A stretch of 64,000 bases of DNA from Methanocalculus taiwanensis (GCF_024372745.1 NZ_VOTZ01000003.1:1-64000); one strand, 5' to 3'. Positions 17,312-25,617 are shown, counted from the first letter of the stretch. Numbers and translations are program-made. The notes: generated from the sequence alone by a model not told the origin.

Positions 17312-17392
17312 GTTTTGGGAGAGGTGGTTTTGCTGAAGTGGGTTGGTGGTGGGATGGGGGCAGAGAATATGCTGGGTTAATGTGACATTGTA
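17312..17392 (+). repeat. Dispersed repeat, copy B
   Basis: This is the second copy of the repeat at 3261-3320, with the same two blocks in the same order and orientation. Its end lies 19 bases before the ATG of the lipoprotein at 17412, so it overlaps that gene's promoter region. The shared sequence has no long frame. It could be a small non-autonomous element or duplicated regulatory DNA. Confidence 0.7.
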
Positions 17393-17411
17393 GAGGTACA
17401 CTCATACAATT

Positions 17412-18104
17412 ATGAGACAAATCATATTTTTATTCGCTATAGTGTCAATAATCATGGTCTCCGGGTGTACTACGGCAGGGTCCCCGGCAGCACCGATTGG
17501 AAAAGGGTCCGTGAACCTCTGCATCGCTAATCCGGCGCTTGCTGACTCATCCCAAATACCAGAAGTTATTCTCTGGACATCCCCGGGCAACAGCGATGAG
17601 AAGGCGGACCAGACAATAGTAGCAACATTCCCCGCCTGCGAAAATCTTTCTGTTACTATCTGGGAGAAGAAAGTGATGCGGGATACCTGGAGCCGTATTA
17701 CCCTCAGAACAACGGATGGACAGTCCTATGCCGGGTGGATAATCGCAGACCATCTGACTGCGGAAACAAACGAGGTGGGAACGGAATGGAGTGAACATTA
17801 TTCATCGGTTCTCGGCCGCTGGGAACAGACCAACCGGGGGAACGGTGCGAAGATCTGGTACGAATTCAAAGAGGACGGGATGTATACGTTCAATTACGAT
17901 ATGATGGGCAACAGGGATAACGTCCAGGACCGGGGTTCGTGGGAGTACCGGGGAAACCAAACGTATGACCTTGTATCGAGTACCGCTTCCGATCACAGGT
18001 TGGAATCCATCACCCTGGATCCACAGGCAAAGACATTCAAATCAGGATTCCAGTACTCGTCCGACCCGGCAGCGGAACACGAACTTGTATATGCCCGAGT
18101 ATGA
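17412..18104 (+). CDS. Predicted lipoprotein of unknown function
   Basis: A 230-residue secreted lipoprotein. The signal peptide (MRQIIFLFAIVSIIMVSGC) ends in a lipobox with Cys19, so the mature protein should be anchored to the outer face of the membrane. The rest is soluble and rich in Trp and Tyr. The section LGRWEQTNRGNGAKIWYEF and beyond resembles lipocalin-like 'fragile' beta repeats, but no named domain is certain. It stands alone, with copy B of the dispersed repeat immediately upstream. Confidence 0.7.
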   Translation: MRQIIFLFAIVSIIMVSGCTTAGSPAAPIGKGSVNLCIANPALADSSQIPEVILWTSPGNSDEKADQTIVATFPACENLSVTIWEKKVMRDTWSRITLRTTDGQSYAGWIIADHLTAETNEVGTEWSEHYSSVLGRWEQTNRGNGAKIWYEFKEDGMYTFNYDMMGNRDNVQDRGSWEYRGNQTYDLVSSTASDHRLESITLDPQAKTFKSGFQYSSDPAAEHELVYARV

Positions 18105-18286
18105 TACCGGGATCGGTTCCCAAGTACCTTTATTTGAGTGTGGCTGATCCAGCATAACCATCGATACTGTCATGCTCTTTTATCAACCGGCAACCACAGA
18201 GGGCATGAAATCCGGGAGATCGGCTCCCCCACCCCCCGGTTCGTGCAGAAGATGCACCTATATTAGCAATCGTAACGAAACCATCC

Positions 18287-19597
18287 TTGATGGAACTTCC
18301 CTACCTGAACAAATTCATAAGACGCAATAAGGAAGATCTCCCGGAGATCTCGCGTGAGGAGTTTTTTCAGAATCTCACACTGTCCCGGGCTGAAGCGGAA
18401 GCGATCTGCAGCAACGCAGAAGACGATCTGAAACGCCTCGATGAGACGAAATGGAGCCTTAAATATACCTCGCTCATCCTCGGGGCGGCGCTCGTAATCA
18501 ACCTGGGGCTCATGTTTGCATTCACCTGGAAGTTCTACCTGTACTGGATTATGGCGGCCTTCGTGTTCCTGATGGTGAACCCCTTCCTCACCATGCTTCC
18601 GACCGATATGGCAGACTTAAAGATGTATATAGGGTACATCAGGGAACTCAAAGTCAGGGAACTCACAGTGCGTGAGAGAAAGAGCCGGGATGGGATCGCG
18701 GGCGAAGAGACCTCGGGAAAAGAGGCTTCGGGAAAAGAGACCTCCGGAAAAAGCAGCATCGGTATTGCCGACACAACCGAGACGATCAAAGGGCTTACCC
18801 GGCAGAGGAACTACCTCCTCGAACTCGGCTGGAACCTCTTCTTCATCAACTGCCAGCCGCTGGCACCGGGCTTTCTCATGCTCTTTGCCCTCTCCGCTGC
18901 TTTTGCACTCGCAGGCTGGGCAGTCTTCGGCCAGTTCGAGGCGTTCTCCTCCATCATCATCACCGTCCAGTCCATTGCATTAATCGTGTTCTATATCGCG
19001 ATTGTGCATGTGAAGCCGTATTCCAGTGGCTTTTTCTCGGAAGTGCTCGGCATCCATTCCACCTTCAAAGAGCATTATGAAGAAGCCTGGAGCAAGGGAC
19101 TGAAATTCGCACTCACCGCCGCTGTCCTGATCACCGTCACCGGTATCCTTCTCATAGCAGCGCTCGTCCTCCCCGGGATCACCTACGGCAGTTTCACATC
19201 TGCCGAAGCCGATGTCCACATCAACATAGGGATCTTTGCCCTGATCTTCCTCTCGCAGATGATTGCTGTTCGGCATTTTCAGGGGAGATACAGCAGGACG
19301 CTCGCGGAAACCCTCTTGAAATCGAAGATCGTGGCTATCCGGGAGGAGATCCTCCCGGCCATCTCAACCCTCGAGACGGCACCCGCAGATGAGGGCGTAA
19401 CCCCGCAGATGAAGGGCAGTTTAAAAAAGATCGGGATCGATCTCATCCGGCACCGGATGCTGAAGATCGACTACAGGTCATTATTCGGGTACTTCCCGGT
19501 ATGCCTGATTAACCCGGACATCGGTGCCGTGATGAGCATCTCCGGCAAGAGGGACAGCAGCCGAACCGGGATACAGGAAGACAGAGCGGCGGAATAA
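18287..19597 (+). CDS. Six-TM membrane protein of unknown function
   Basis: A 436-residue integral membrane protein. Predicted membrane segments are near 60-79, 83-103, 194-214, 221-241, 274-296 and 311-328, with an N-terminal helical tail and a soluble C-terminal tail. The loop between segments two and three carries a short internal repeat at 140-155 (EETSGKEASGKETSGK), coded by near-identical 15-base units, probably from slippage. No transporter or sensor motif is recognised. It converges with the peptidase gene at 19656. Confidence 0.65.
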   Translation: MMELPYLNKFIRRNKEDLPEISREEFFQNLTLSRAEAEAICSNAEDDLKRLDETKWSLKYTSLILGAALVINLGLMFAFTWKFYLYWIMAAFVFLMVNPFLTMLPTDMADLKMYIGYIRELKVRELTVRERKSRDGIAGEETSGKEASGKETSGKSSIGIADTTETIKGLTRQRNYLLELGWNLFFINCQPLAPGFLMLFALSAAFALAGWAVFGQFEAFSSIIITVQSIALIVFYIAIVHVKPYSSGFFSEVLGIHSTFKEHYEEAWSKGLKFALTAAVLITVTGILLIAALVLPGITYGSFTSAEADVHINIGIFALIFLSQMIAVRHFQGRYSRTLAETLLKSKIVAIREEILPAISTLETAPADEGVTPQMKGSLKKIGIDLIRHRMLKIDYRSLFGYFPVCLINPDIGAVMSISGKRDSSRTGIQEDRAAE

Positions 19598-19655
19598 CCA
19601 CCTGATCCCAAAGCTTTCACCCTCTTTTATCACTCCCGCCGCCCCCTCAAAAAAA

Positions 19656-20876
19656 CTACGATAGCCGGATCACATTATGGTTATCCGGCAGCATCGCCTC
19701 ACGGGGGATGGGCGTCTCATACCATGCTATAAAGTCGGGATACTCTTCCCAGAACTGAAGGCCGGAGAAATCCTCCTGTGAGGTTTTCGTGTCGATGAGT
19801 GCCTGGTCCGCCTTTCCTATTGACTCAAACGACCGGTACACGTGGGGGTATCCTTCCGCACCGAGGAAGGACGGGGTGCCGGTCACGATCTGGAAGTGGA
19901 GGTGCGGCACATCTGAGTTGCCGCTGTTCCCGACAAGGCCGATCACCTGCCCCTCTTTCACCGTATCACCCTTTTTCACGGTAAGTGATCCGGGAATCAT
20001 GTGGCCGTAGCAGGCATACTTATCATCCCCGAGATCGAGGATGACGTAGTTGCCGGCTGCGGTCGTGATGTCGGCCGGAGGGGTGGAGTAGATGGTCGGG
20101 ATGTCCGGCAGCCCGTCAAGCGTTTCTGCAACGGTCGCGTCTGCGACTGCATAGAGCTCCTTTCCATATCCATACCAGCTGTGAATGTCCGTTATGTTCT
20201 CAGAGGCAAGGCGGCCCGTCTCCGGGTCGGCCCCGATCAGATCCTGTGCGTACCGCTGCGGAACCCGTGTCGCTCCGTTTGTTGTAATCTGTGCCCGGAA
20301 GTGGTGGGTATATGGATACGTGGTCTCGATGATCAGCCACCCGGGACCGCGGACCGGGGAGGCGATCACAATCGGCTCACAATCCTTCCTCACTGCCACC
20401 TCCCCCCCTTCCAGAATGGCCGGGGGCAGTCCGTCTGCATTCCGGTTCAGGGTGACCCGGTGGATGAGCCGGTCCGGGACAGATTCCGGGTTCACGACGA
20501 GCCAGACAGAGACCCGCGACATCGGCATCTTACTGGTGAATGTATCAATCTCCTCCTGGGTTGGCGGTGGAGAGGATGCCGGATGCCAGAGCTGGTCGAG
20601 GTCATCCCCTTGCAGGGTTATCAGAACAGCACCGGTCCTGGGATCGATCACCTCGACCTTCTCCGGCGTGATCGTCTCATTGCCGGACGGGTGGAATTCG
20701 AGTTCATAGGCAAGGTTCATCCCCCCGCTGCTCATGACCGGGATGGGTTCAACAGGAACGGTCATGGTAATCTCCGGGGCAGCGGGTGCTGGCGCCTCAC
20801 CGGATCCGGTACAGCCCGAAGCCAGGAGGGCGCAGACAATAATCGCGAGTGTGAGAAGGAATGGAATGTGTCTCAT
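19656..20876 (-). CDS. Lipoprotein with M23 (LytM-like) peptidase domain
   Basis: A 406-residue protein. The start is placed at the ATG at 20876, because the following MRHIPFLLTLAIIVCALLAS leads straight to a lipobox Cys (SGC); a longer frame begins 13 codons upstream. The C-terminal half has an M23 metallopeptidase core: LYAVADATVAE, YGHMIPGSLTVKKGDTV, GQVIGLVGNSGNS and the zinc motif HLHFQIV. Usual M23 enzymes cut peptidoglycan or pseudomurein peptides, which these archaea mostly lack, so the substrate may be a surface protein. The first zinc ligand (usual HxxxD) is not obvious, so activity is uncertain. A degraded copy of its 3' end lies at 13299-13650. Confidence 0.8.
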   Translation of the reverse strand: MRHIPFLLTLAIIVCALLASGCTGSGEAPAPAAPEITMTVPVEPIPVMSSGGMNLAYELEFHPSGNETITPEKVEVIDPRTGAVLITLQGDDLDQLWHPASSPPPTQEEIDTFTSKMPMSRVSVWLVVNPESVPDRLIHRVTLNRNADGLPPAILEGGEVAVRKDCEPIVIASPVRGPGWLIIETTYPYTHHFRAQITTNGATRVPQRYAQDLIGADPETGRLASENITDIHSWYGYGKELYAVADATVAETLDGLPDIPTIYSTPPADITTAAGNYVILDLGDDKYACYGHMIPGSLTVKKGDTVKEGQVIGLVGNSGNSDVPHLHFQIVTGTPSFLGAEGYPHVYRSFESIGKADQALIDTKTSQEDFSGLQFWEEYPDFIAWYETPIPREAMLPDNHNVIRLS

Positions 20877-21122
20877 GGTGGGATTATCTCCGTGTATCAT
20901 CTTTTTCTTCAGCAATATATCTCAGGACAGGCAACATCATTGGTTGAAAACCGGGAACGGGCATGTTATTCTCCTGATGAAGGATATTCGGGGGTGATGA
21001 GAAAAAGGTTTGGAGGGTTAAGGTGTGGGTTTTCAATGATCTGTATGGAGGATATTGCTGACCTTTGACTCACGTCTAAGGAATTGCTGGGAGAAATACA
21101 CTTTCACCCTGCGCTCACTCGA

Positions 21123-21130
21123 TATTTATA
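21123..21130 (+). promoter_or_regulatory. TATA box for the small winged-helix gene at 21159
   Basis: TATTTATA begins 36 bases before the ATG. The expected start of transcription is close to 21152, giving a leader of only a few bases. Confidence 0.45.
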
Positions 21131-21158
21131 ATCTGGAATTAAAATCTCTCTTGCTACT

Positions 21159-21449
21159 ATGGTTATTCAATTCTCTGAAGAGGCCCTTTTTATTCTGAAC
21201 GTCCTCTATAAACGGAGAAATCTCAGTCCTCATCGAGGATTTCACTCTGAAAAATTAAGAGATTTGTACAATAAAAGATTTCCAGAAAAACGATATCTGC
21301 CATATAAGGACGCAATAAAAAATCTAAAGAATGCCGGATATATCACTGTTATAAAAAAGGCAGAGGATAAATTCTATATATCTAATATTAATGGTGCAAT
21401 TAAAGCGCTAAGAAGTCATGGATACATCTCCGATGACGGCTTATTGTAA
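21159..21449 (+). CDS. Small winged-helix-like protein
   Basis: A 96-residue basic protein, probably a winged helix-turn-helix: helices around FSEEALFILNVLYKR and SEKLRDLYNKRF, a recognition-like helix PYKDAIKNLKNAGYI, then a beta wing (VIKKAEDKFYISN). The layout suggests DNA binding. It lies 112 bp before another winged-helix gene, with a palindromic site between them. The target is not known. Confidence 0.55.
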   Translation: MVIQFSEEALFILNVLYKRRNLSPHRGFHSEKLRDLYNKRFPEKRYLPYKDAIKNLKNAGYITVIKKAEDKFYISNINGAIKALRSHGYISDDGLL

Positions 21450-21474
21450 CTCCTCCAACGAATGCAAAATATTT

Positions 21475-21502
21475 TTATCATATGTGATAAAATAAGTTAT
21501 CA
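21475..21502. promoter_or_regulatory. Putative operator: TTATCA-tatg-TGATAA palindrome plus third half site
   Basis: A perfect inverted repeat with 6-base arms occupies 21475-21490, and another TTATCA half site lies at 21497-21502. It sits about 60-85 bases before the ATG at 21561, where the promoter of that DNA-binding gene should be, so self-regulation is plausible. Placing the start at 21561 rather than at the upstream ATG (21462) makes this region non-coding. Confidence 0.45.
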
Positions 21503-21560
21503 CTTCGCTCTGCTATGGGTAGAAGTTGATATCATCAATAACAATGATCCGGAAATCGTG

Positions 21561-21926
21561 ATGCATATGCCCCGTCCATTTGAAGGAGTCTTTGGAAATA
21601 CCTGTGAATTGCGGATGCTTGAATTCCTGCTGCCGCTTGAGGGAATGGAATTCAATGTCACAGAACTATCAGACGAAGTCGGTGTCAGCCGGGTGACGGT
21701 TGGCAGGGTGGTGAAGAAGTTTGTTGCATGGGGAATCCTCAATGCCAGCAATAGGAAGATTCCCCGGTACTCAATCAATCCATCATCGCCAATAGTCCGG
21801 GCGCTCGAGAGCATGAACAATGCCTTGATCAGCCAGATCATTGCTGAAGAAAAGGAGGAGGAGGAGCAAGCTATCGATATGCTCATGAAGAAGCGCAAGG
21901 CGACTCCTGATCTTCTTGCAAAATAG
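21561..21926 (+). CDS. Winged helix-turn-helix DNA-binding protein
   Basis: A 121-residue MarR/ArsR-like regulator. The helix-turn-helix is clear in FNVTELSDEVGVSRVTVGRVVKKF, followed by a wing (ILNASNRKIPRYSI) and a charged C-terminal helix (EEKEEEEQAIDMLMKKRK). The start is set at MHMPRPFEGVFGN. A longer frame adds 33 residues (MQNIFIICDKISYHF and on) that look unrelated and would run through the palindromic site. Proteins of this size and ending are common in methanogens as partners of toxins or other regulators, but no partner gene follows. Confidence 0.7.
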   Translation: MHMPRPFEGVFGNTCELRMLEFLLPLEGMEFNVTELSDEVGVSRVTVGRVVKKFVAWGILNASNRKIPRYSINPSSPIVRALESMNNALISQIIAEEKEEEEQAIDMLMKKRKATPDLLAK

Positions 21927-21944
21927 CTACAGGCAATAAAATAA

Positions 21945-22017
21945 TGTGAGAGACCAGATTCGACCTGCCAACCCTGCTCCTACAGGATCAGATCGAACAA
22001 CCGCATTCGCCCGCCCC
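21945..22017 (-). pseudogene. tRNA-Leu-like 3' relic, possible old attachment site
   Basis: On the minus strand this ends in a T-arm and acceptor-like sequence (GGTCGAATCTGGTCTCTCACA) resembling the intact tRNA-Leu at 25449 (GGTTCGAATCCGGCCTCTCGCA), with one base deleted. A variable-arm-like GATCCTGTAGG precedes it. It cannot fold as a full tRNA. The part at 21972-22017 is repeated at 23096-23141. It has the same orientation as the intact gene, as expected of a remnant left by integration at a tRNA 3' end. Confidence 0.5.
21972..22017 (+). repeat. 46-bp direct repeat, copy 1
   Basis: This stretch is identical to 23096-23141 except for one base (ccctgCtcc against ccctgTtcc). It overlaps the tRNA-Leu-like relic. 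The two copies flank the carbonic anhydrase gene, so the segment between them may have been inserted or duplicated as a unit. Confidence 0.8.
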
Positions 22018-22147
22018 GGATTCATGATACCCGGGCGTGATGCCACCTCCGTCCCGGACGGTTATGTCTCTAAAATACCCGGAAATTCCAAAATGACTGG
22101 GGAGAGAACCTTTCGGATCGGGCAGTTATAATAAAAGAAAAGGGTGC

Positions 22148-22732
22148 CTATTTCACCCGGCTCAGCAGCCCGTTTGTAAGATCGTAGTAGAGCCCGTGCA
22201 CTTCTACCCTCTTCTCGTCAACAGCCTTTTTGAGCAGCGGGTACGTGTACAGGTGCTCAATCTGGAGCCGCACATTCTCGTGCTCGATTAACCGGTAACG
22301 CTCATCCTTTTCGGCAAGTGTCGTCGGGGGCTTGATTTTTGCATCCACCCGCTCCTTTGCCTCGCGGGCATTGTTGAGCCAGAGCGGGATGTATGAATCC
22401 GTGCTCTCCTTGTCAAGGGCACGGATCGCCCCGCAGTTCGAGTGCCCGCAGATGACTACGTCCTTGACCTTCAGGTGAAGAACCGCATACTCGAGTACGG
22501 TTGCAAAGTTCCAGTCATGGATAGGCACGATGTTTCCGATATTCCGCTGGATGAAAAGCTCGCCGGCTTTCGCCTGCGTAATATGTCCTGTCTGGAGCCG
22601 GGAATCCGAGCAGCCAATCCAGAGCGTCTCCGGATGCTGGCTTCCCGTCAGCTCCATGTAATGGTCTATGTTGGGAGTGAAATCCGACTCCCTGAACTTC
22701 ATGTTCCCTAGTAAAAATTTTTCAATTCCCAA
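22148..22732 (-). CDS. Beta-class carbonic anhydrase
   Basis: A 194-residue beta-carbonic anhydrase that interconverts carbon dioxide and bicarbonate in the cytoplasm, useful to a methanogen that uses CO2. Zinc ligands Cys41, His97 and Cys100 and the Asp43-Arg45 pair are visible in GCSDSR and CGHSNCGA. The start is taken as the TTG at 22732: a good ribosome-binding site (GAGGTG) lies 5 bases upstream, an in-frame stop is just above it, and the first ten residues (MGIEKFLLGN) match the family's usual beginning. An ATG start ten codons later is the alternative. A TATA-like sequence (tttatgta on the minus strand) lies near 22753-22760. Confidence 0.9.
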   Translation of the reverse strand: MGIEKFLLGNMKFRESDFTPNIDHYMELTGSQHPETLWIGCSDSRLQTGHITQAKAGELFIQRNIGNIVPIHDWNFATVLEYAVLHLKVKDVVICGHSNCGAIRALDKESTDSYIPLWLNNAREAKERVDAKIKPPTTLAEKDERYRLIEHENVRLQIEHLYTYPLLKKAVDEKRVEVHGLYYDLTNGLLSRVK

Positions 22733-23095
22733 ATTAACACCTCAGATAGTGTACATAAACCGCCAGGCGCCGCTTATGCATACTACTGATACTGGAAACG
22801 GAGATGAAAAAACCTTTCGAATTGAGATTGGAGCTCATAACGCGCGAAATCTTCAAATCGGCAAATACTATCTTTATATAAAGTATACTGCCTGAAATGG
22901 TCTTTTATTGGTTGCGTCAGTTTCCAGGGGGGTGGTGCTGGGAGTCTTCAGGCCTGAAATCCAAGTCTGGTTTTCACAGATTTAACCTATGTGTTTATTT
23001 GTGAGAAGTTATAATCTATATAAACTTTTTTTGAAAGGTTAAATGTAGTGATGATCCAGAATACGCACCATCACCCTGCCAAAACCTCAGCCCGG
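22733..23095. other. Gap with two TATA-like sites and no gene
   Basis: About 360 bases. The 12-base palindrome CTTTATATAAAG (22872-22883) and CTATATAAAC (23015-23024) look like strong plus-strand TATA boxes, yet no plus-strand gene follows before the converging methyltransferase. They may drive a small RNA or be left over from lost DNA. No small protein is convincing. Confidence 0.35.
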
Positions 23096-23141
23096 CCCTG
23101 TTCCTACAGGATCAGATCGAACAACCGCATTCGCCCGCCCC
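23096..23141 (+). repeat. 46-bp direct repeat, copy 2
   Basis: Second copy of the sequence at 21972-22017, in the same orientation. It lies just beyond the stop of the methyltransferase at 23164. Here the T-arm-like part found next to copy 1 is missing. Confidence 0.8.
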
Positions 23142-23163
23142 TCACCTTGCCGTGCCTCCTCAA

Positions 23164-23934
23164 TCACCTCGCCATCAGGGCGAAGACACCCCAGCCAACA
23201 TATTCTCTCGTATAGGCGGCGTAGCGTTTTGGTTCCGACGTCAGCATGCCCCTCATTTCCTCTGCGAAGCCGTCGTCTGGATTCGCTTCGAGCCATCGGC
23301 GCATGGTGAGCCACTTGGCCGCCTCATACCTGTCCCAGCCATCCTGGTTTGCCAGCACCATCTCCACCACATCGTAGTTGAGATCATTAAAAGACGCGAG
23401 AAGATCCGGGAGCATGAGGAAATCCGAGATGGAATTGGCATCGCATTCCCTGGCAACGTCCTCTGTTGGCGGCAGCTGCCTCCAGTAGGGCTCGCCGATG
23501 AGGATGATCCCTTTGGGGTTGAGGCTCTTTGCCAGAAGATCGATGGTGCCGGCAACTCCCCCGCCAATCCAGGTGGCGCCGAGACAGGCTGCTACATCGA
23601 CCTTTTCGTCGGCGATGTAGCCGGCAGCGTCGCCGTGGATGAACCTGATCCGATCTGCGACTCCGAGCTCTTCAGCACGGAGTTTCGCCTGCTCTGTGAA
23701 CAGCGGGCTCATATCGATGCCGACACCGGTGATTCCAAAATCGCGTGCCCAGGTGCAGAGCATCTCGCCCGAACCACTGCCGAGATCGAGCAGACGGGCC
23801 CCCGGCTCCAGGCGCAACGCTCTGCCGAGAGTGGCGAGGTTTTCCGGTGTGAACGGGTTATGAATCCGGTGAGCGCTTTCTGAAATAGTAAAGATACGTG
23901 GTATGTCCAATGGAAAAAACTCCTTTGAGTACAT
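23164..23934 (-). CDS. Class I SAM-dependent methyltransferase
   Basis: A 256-residue methyltransferase. Motif I is LLDLGSGSGEML (about 44-55), the acidic end of strand two is VGIDMS (about 69-74), motif II-like IRFIHGDAAGY follows near 94-104, and the motif-IV region is VDVAACLGATW. The fold binds S-adenosylmethionine; the substrate cannot be told from sequence and may be a small molecule. It is a single gene between integration relics, so it may have been acquired with them. Confidence 0.8.
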   Translation of the reverse strand: MYSKEFFPLDIPRIFTISESAHRIHNPFTPENLATLGRALRLEPGARLLDLGSGSGEMLCTWARDFGITGVGIDMSPLFTEQAKLRAEELGVADRIRFIHGDAAGYIADEKVDVAACLGATWIGGGVAGTIDLLAKSLNPKGIILIGEPYWRQLPPTEDVARECDANSISDFLMLPDLLASFNDLNYDVVEMVLANQDGWDRYEAAKWLTMRRWLEANPDDGFAEEMRGMLTSEPKRYAAYTREYVGWGVFALMAR

Positions 23935-24103
23935 TAGGTGATAATTGGATTATATCCTTCGTGGCTGTCATTGATATGGGTTTAAGATAATTATCTGGGT
24001 GAGGGTGAGGTGAACACGCCAGATATCAGACACCCCAAAAACAGAAGATGTCCGATAATGTCCGATAAATGTCCGTTATCTTGCAAGATATACTCTCGAC
24101 CCA

Positions 24104-24352
24104 TCAGGCTTTCCCGGAATGTGGCCTGGTTAAAACGTATTTTCTGCCCTTTTTCGCACCGAATGCTTCCAGCAAGCCACGATGGACGAGATCGAGAAGA
24201 TCACGGTACCGGGTCTTCTCCGATACCTCCGGCACAATCGATGCATAGTCCATAGCAGTTATACCGCCGTTTGTATTTGCAAATGCACAGAGGGTCTTGA
24301 GATACTCGTCCTTCCAGGACTCCTTGAATTCAATGTTCTGGCTCTCGATCAT
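24104..24352 (-). pseudogene. AlbA_2/Schlafen-type regulator with large internal deletion
   Basis: An 82-residue frame that joins the first 31 residues of an AlbA_2 (divergent AAA_4) protein (MIESQNIEFKESWKDEYLKT, then FANTNGG) directly to a C-terminal winged-helix piece (TRYRDLLDLVHRGLLEAFGAKKGRKYVL). Normal members have about 300-450 residues between these parts. The reading frame has survived, but the core domain is lost, so it is best seen as a deletion remnant. Confidence 0.65.
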
Positions 24353-24593
24353 GGTGAATGTGGCTGACTACTACATCGACGGGCATTCTCTTATAGGCTT
24401 CTCGCCGACCGGGGCGAGGAGCTAGGAGGTTTCCGGTTGCTGATACTGTCTGCTCTCTTCATATTTGAGCCTGGACGCTCGATAAAACAGATCCAGAGAT
24501 ATGTCCCGCACCGGGCATGCCACAACATTCACAAAATGGTTTTTGGTTATTCAAGGCAACCAATTTCCATAGTAGCGGTGTTGTCACAGATAA

Positions 24594-24655
24594 ATGCGAG
24601 AGGCCGGATTCGAACCGATAGATCTTCAGGGGTTTGGATCTTATGTCTATTGCAT
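24594..24655 (-). pseudogene. tRNA-Leu(UAA)-like 3' half, possible attachment site
   Basis: Bases 24594-24617 are identical over 24 bases to 25448-25471, the T-arm and acceptor end of the intact tRNA-Leu. Further in, the minus strand retains TAAGATCC, the anticodon and following bases, then a changed variable arm. The 5' half is absent. The two copies form direct repeats about 850 bp apart flanking the HicBA genes, as expected if an element integrated into the tRNA 3' end. Confidence 0.65.
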
Positions 24656-24765
24656 TCACAGAGAGATTGTTATCACGCGGATGGATGTGGTTATTGGGAA
24701 AAAAAATTGTTTAGAAGTTTCCTGATTATGTAATTATACCCGCATTTGTTCTTTTCAGTTTTTCG

Positions 24766-24990
24766 CTATAATAATTGTATGAACTCATCTTTTGTGAGCC
24801 CCGCATGTCTGATGATGCTTTGAATCGTTCCTTTTGAAATTTCCTTGTGGTTTGGAATAGTAAGCCTTCGATGAGGTTCTTTCTCCTGTCTGAGGATAAT
24901 ATGGCTACCTGTTTGATGGTCAACAGAGTAGCCTATCTTATTAAGTGCTTTTATTACTTCAAGATAAGACAATATTGGCAATTTAGGCAT
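24766..24990 (-). CDS. hicA: HicA-family mRNA interferase toxin
   Basis: A 74-residue HicA toxin, a double-stranded-RNA-binding-fold ribonuclease that cleaves mRNA. The typical sequence is seen: a LSYLEVIKALNKIGY start, the catalytic His in QTGSHIILR (about 29), and the end IPNHKEISKGTIQSIIRHAGL. It lies one base after the hicB stop, transcribed second, so antitoxin is made first. Confidence 0.93.
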   Translation of the reverse strand: MPKLPILSYLEVIKALNKIGYSVDHQTGSHIILRQEKEPHRRLTIPNHKEISKGTIQSIIRHAGLTKDEFIQLL

Positions 24991-24991
24991 A

Positions 24992-25204
24992 TCAGGCGGT
25001 TATCTCTACAGTATCTTCATATATTGACGGGGGGATTGGCTCATTATGCTTCTTGAGGCTTGCCAGGTACCCTGTTGCAGCATCGTGTATATTTTCCAAG
25101 GCTTCAGCTCTGGTTTTCCCCTGGGATATACAACCCGGAAGGGACGGACATTCGGCGACAAAGATCCCATCTTCGTCGACTTCAATTATCACTCTGAATT
25201 TCAT
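24992..25204 (-). CDS. hicB: HicB-family antitoxin
   Basis: A 70-residue HicB antitoxin with the partial RNase H-like fold: KFRVIIEVDEDGIFVAECPS, LPGCISQGKTRAEALENIHDA. It lacks the C-terminal DNA-binding domain present in longer HicB proteins, so autoregulation would need another factor. It neutralises HicA by direct binding. The pair lies between two copies of the tRNA-Leu 3' end and may travel as a small integrated cassette. Confidence 0.9.
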   Translation of the reverse strand: MKFRVIIEVDEDGIFVAECPSLPGCISQGKTRAEALENIHDAATGYLASLKKHNEPIPPSIYEDTVEITA

Positions 25205-25448
25205 ATGACCTTATCTCACCAATTTGATAATTTAGGTACGGACCGCTCATCTTATTCGGTAATGTAGTATTGCGATTTCTGAAATATAAAATCTGTTCTA
25301 TGAACACTCACCTTTTCTGAGGATTATACATACGTTCTCGTTCAGGGAACAGGTTCTAATTGTCATCATGGAAGAGTAATTCAAAAGAGATGGCAAAAGA
25401 ACCTGAGCGAATTCATTCTGTCAGTTCAGTAAATAAAAAGGAGCTGTA

Positions 25449-25533
25449 TGCGAGAGGCCGGATTCGAACCGGCGGACCCCTGCGGGATCGGATCTTAAGT
25501 CCGACGCCGTTGGCCGGGCTTGGCTACCCTCGC
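25449..25533 (-). tRNA. tRNA-Leu (anticodon UAA)
   Basis: An 85-base class II tRNA on the minus strand. The acceptor stem pairs GCGAGGG with CTCTCGC plus discriminator A; the anticodon stem-loop is TCGGA-CTTAAGA-TCCGA with anticodon TAA; a long variable arm and the T-arm CCGG-TTCGAAT-CCGG follow. No CCA is encoded. No intron is seen. Its 3' end is repeated at 24594-24617 and, degenerately, at 21945. Confidence 0.95.
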
Positions 25534-25617
25534 GCCGTAATAGAATGTGCCGTCCATCCAGAAAAAGTATTGGAAGATTATCGGGTTCATCGTCCCATTG
25601 AATGTCTATCTGATACC

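Noticed and set aside
20001-21068. A long plus-strand frame of 355 residues opposite the M23 peptidase
   Set aside because: It is antisense to a recognisable lipoprotein peptidase, has a skewed Arg/Gly/Cys-rich composition and no domain; it arises from the high GC content.
21462-21560. A 33-residue N-terminal extension of the winged-helix protein
   Set aside because: It would translate through the palindromic operator-like site and does not resemble the family; the ATG at 21561 starts the conserved domain.
23152-23883. A 243-residue plus-strand frame opposite the methyltransferase
   Set aside because: The minus-strand frame has all the SAM-binding motifs; this one has none. The orphan TATA sites upstream were considered but are too far away to support it.
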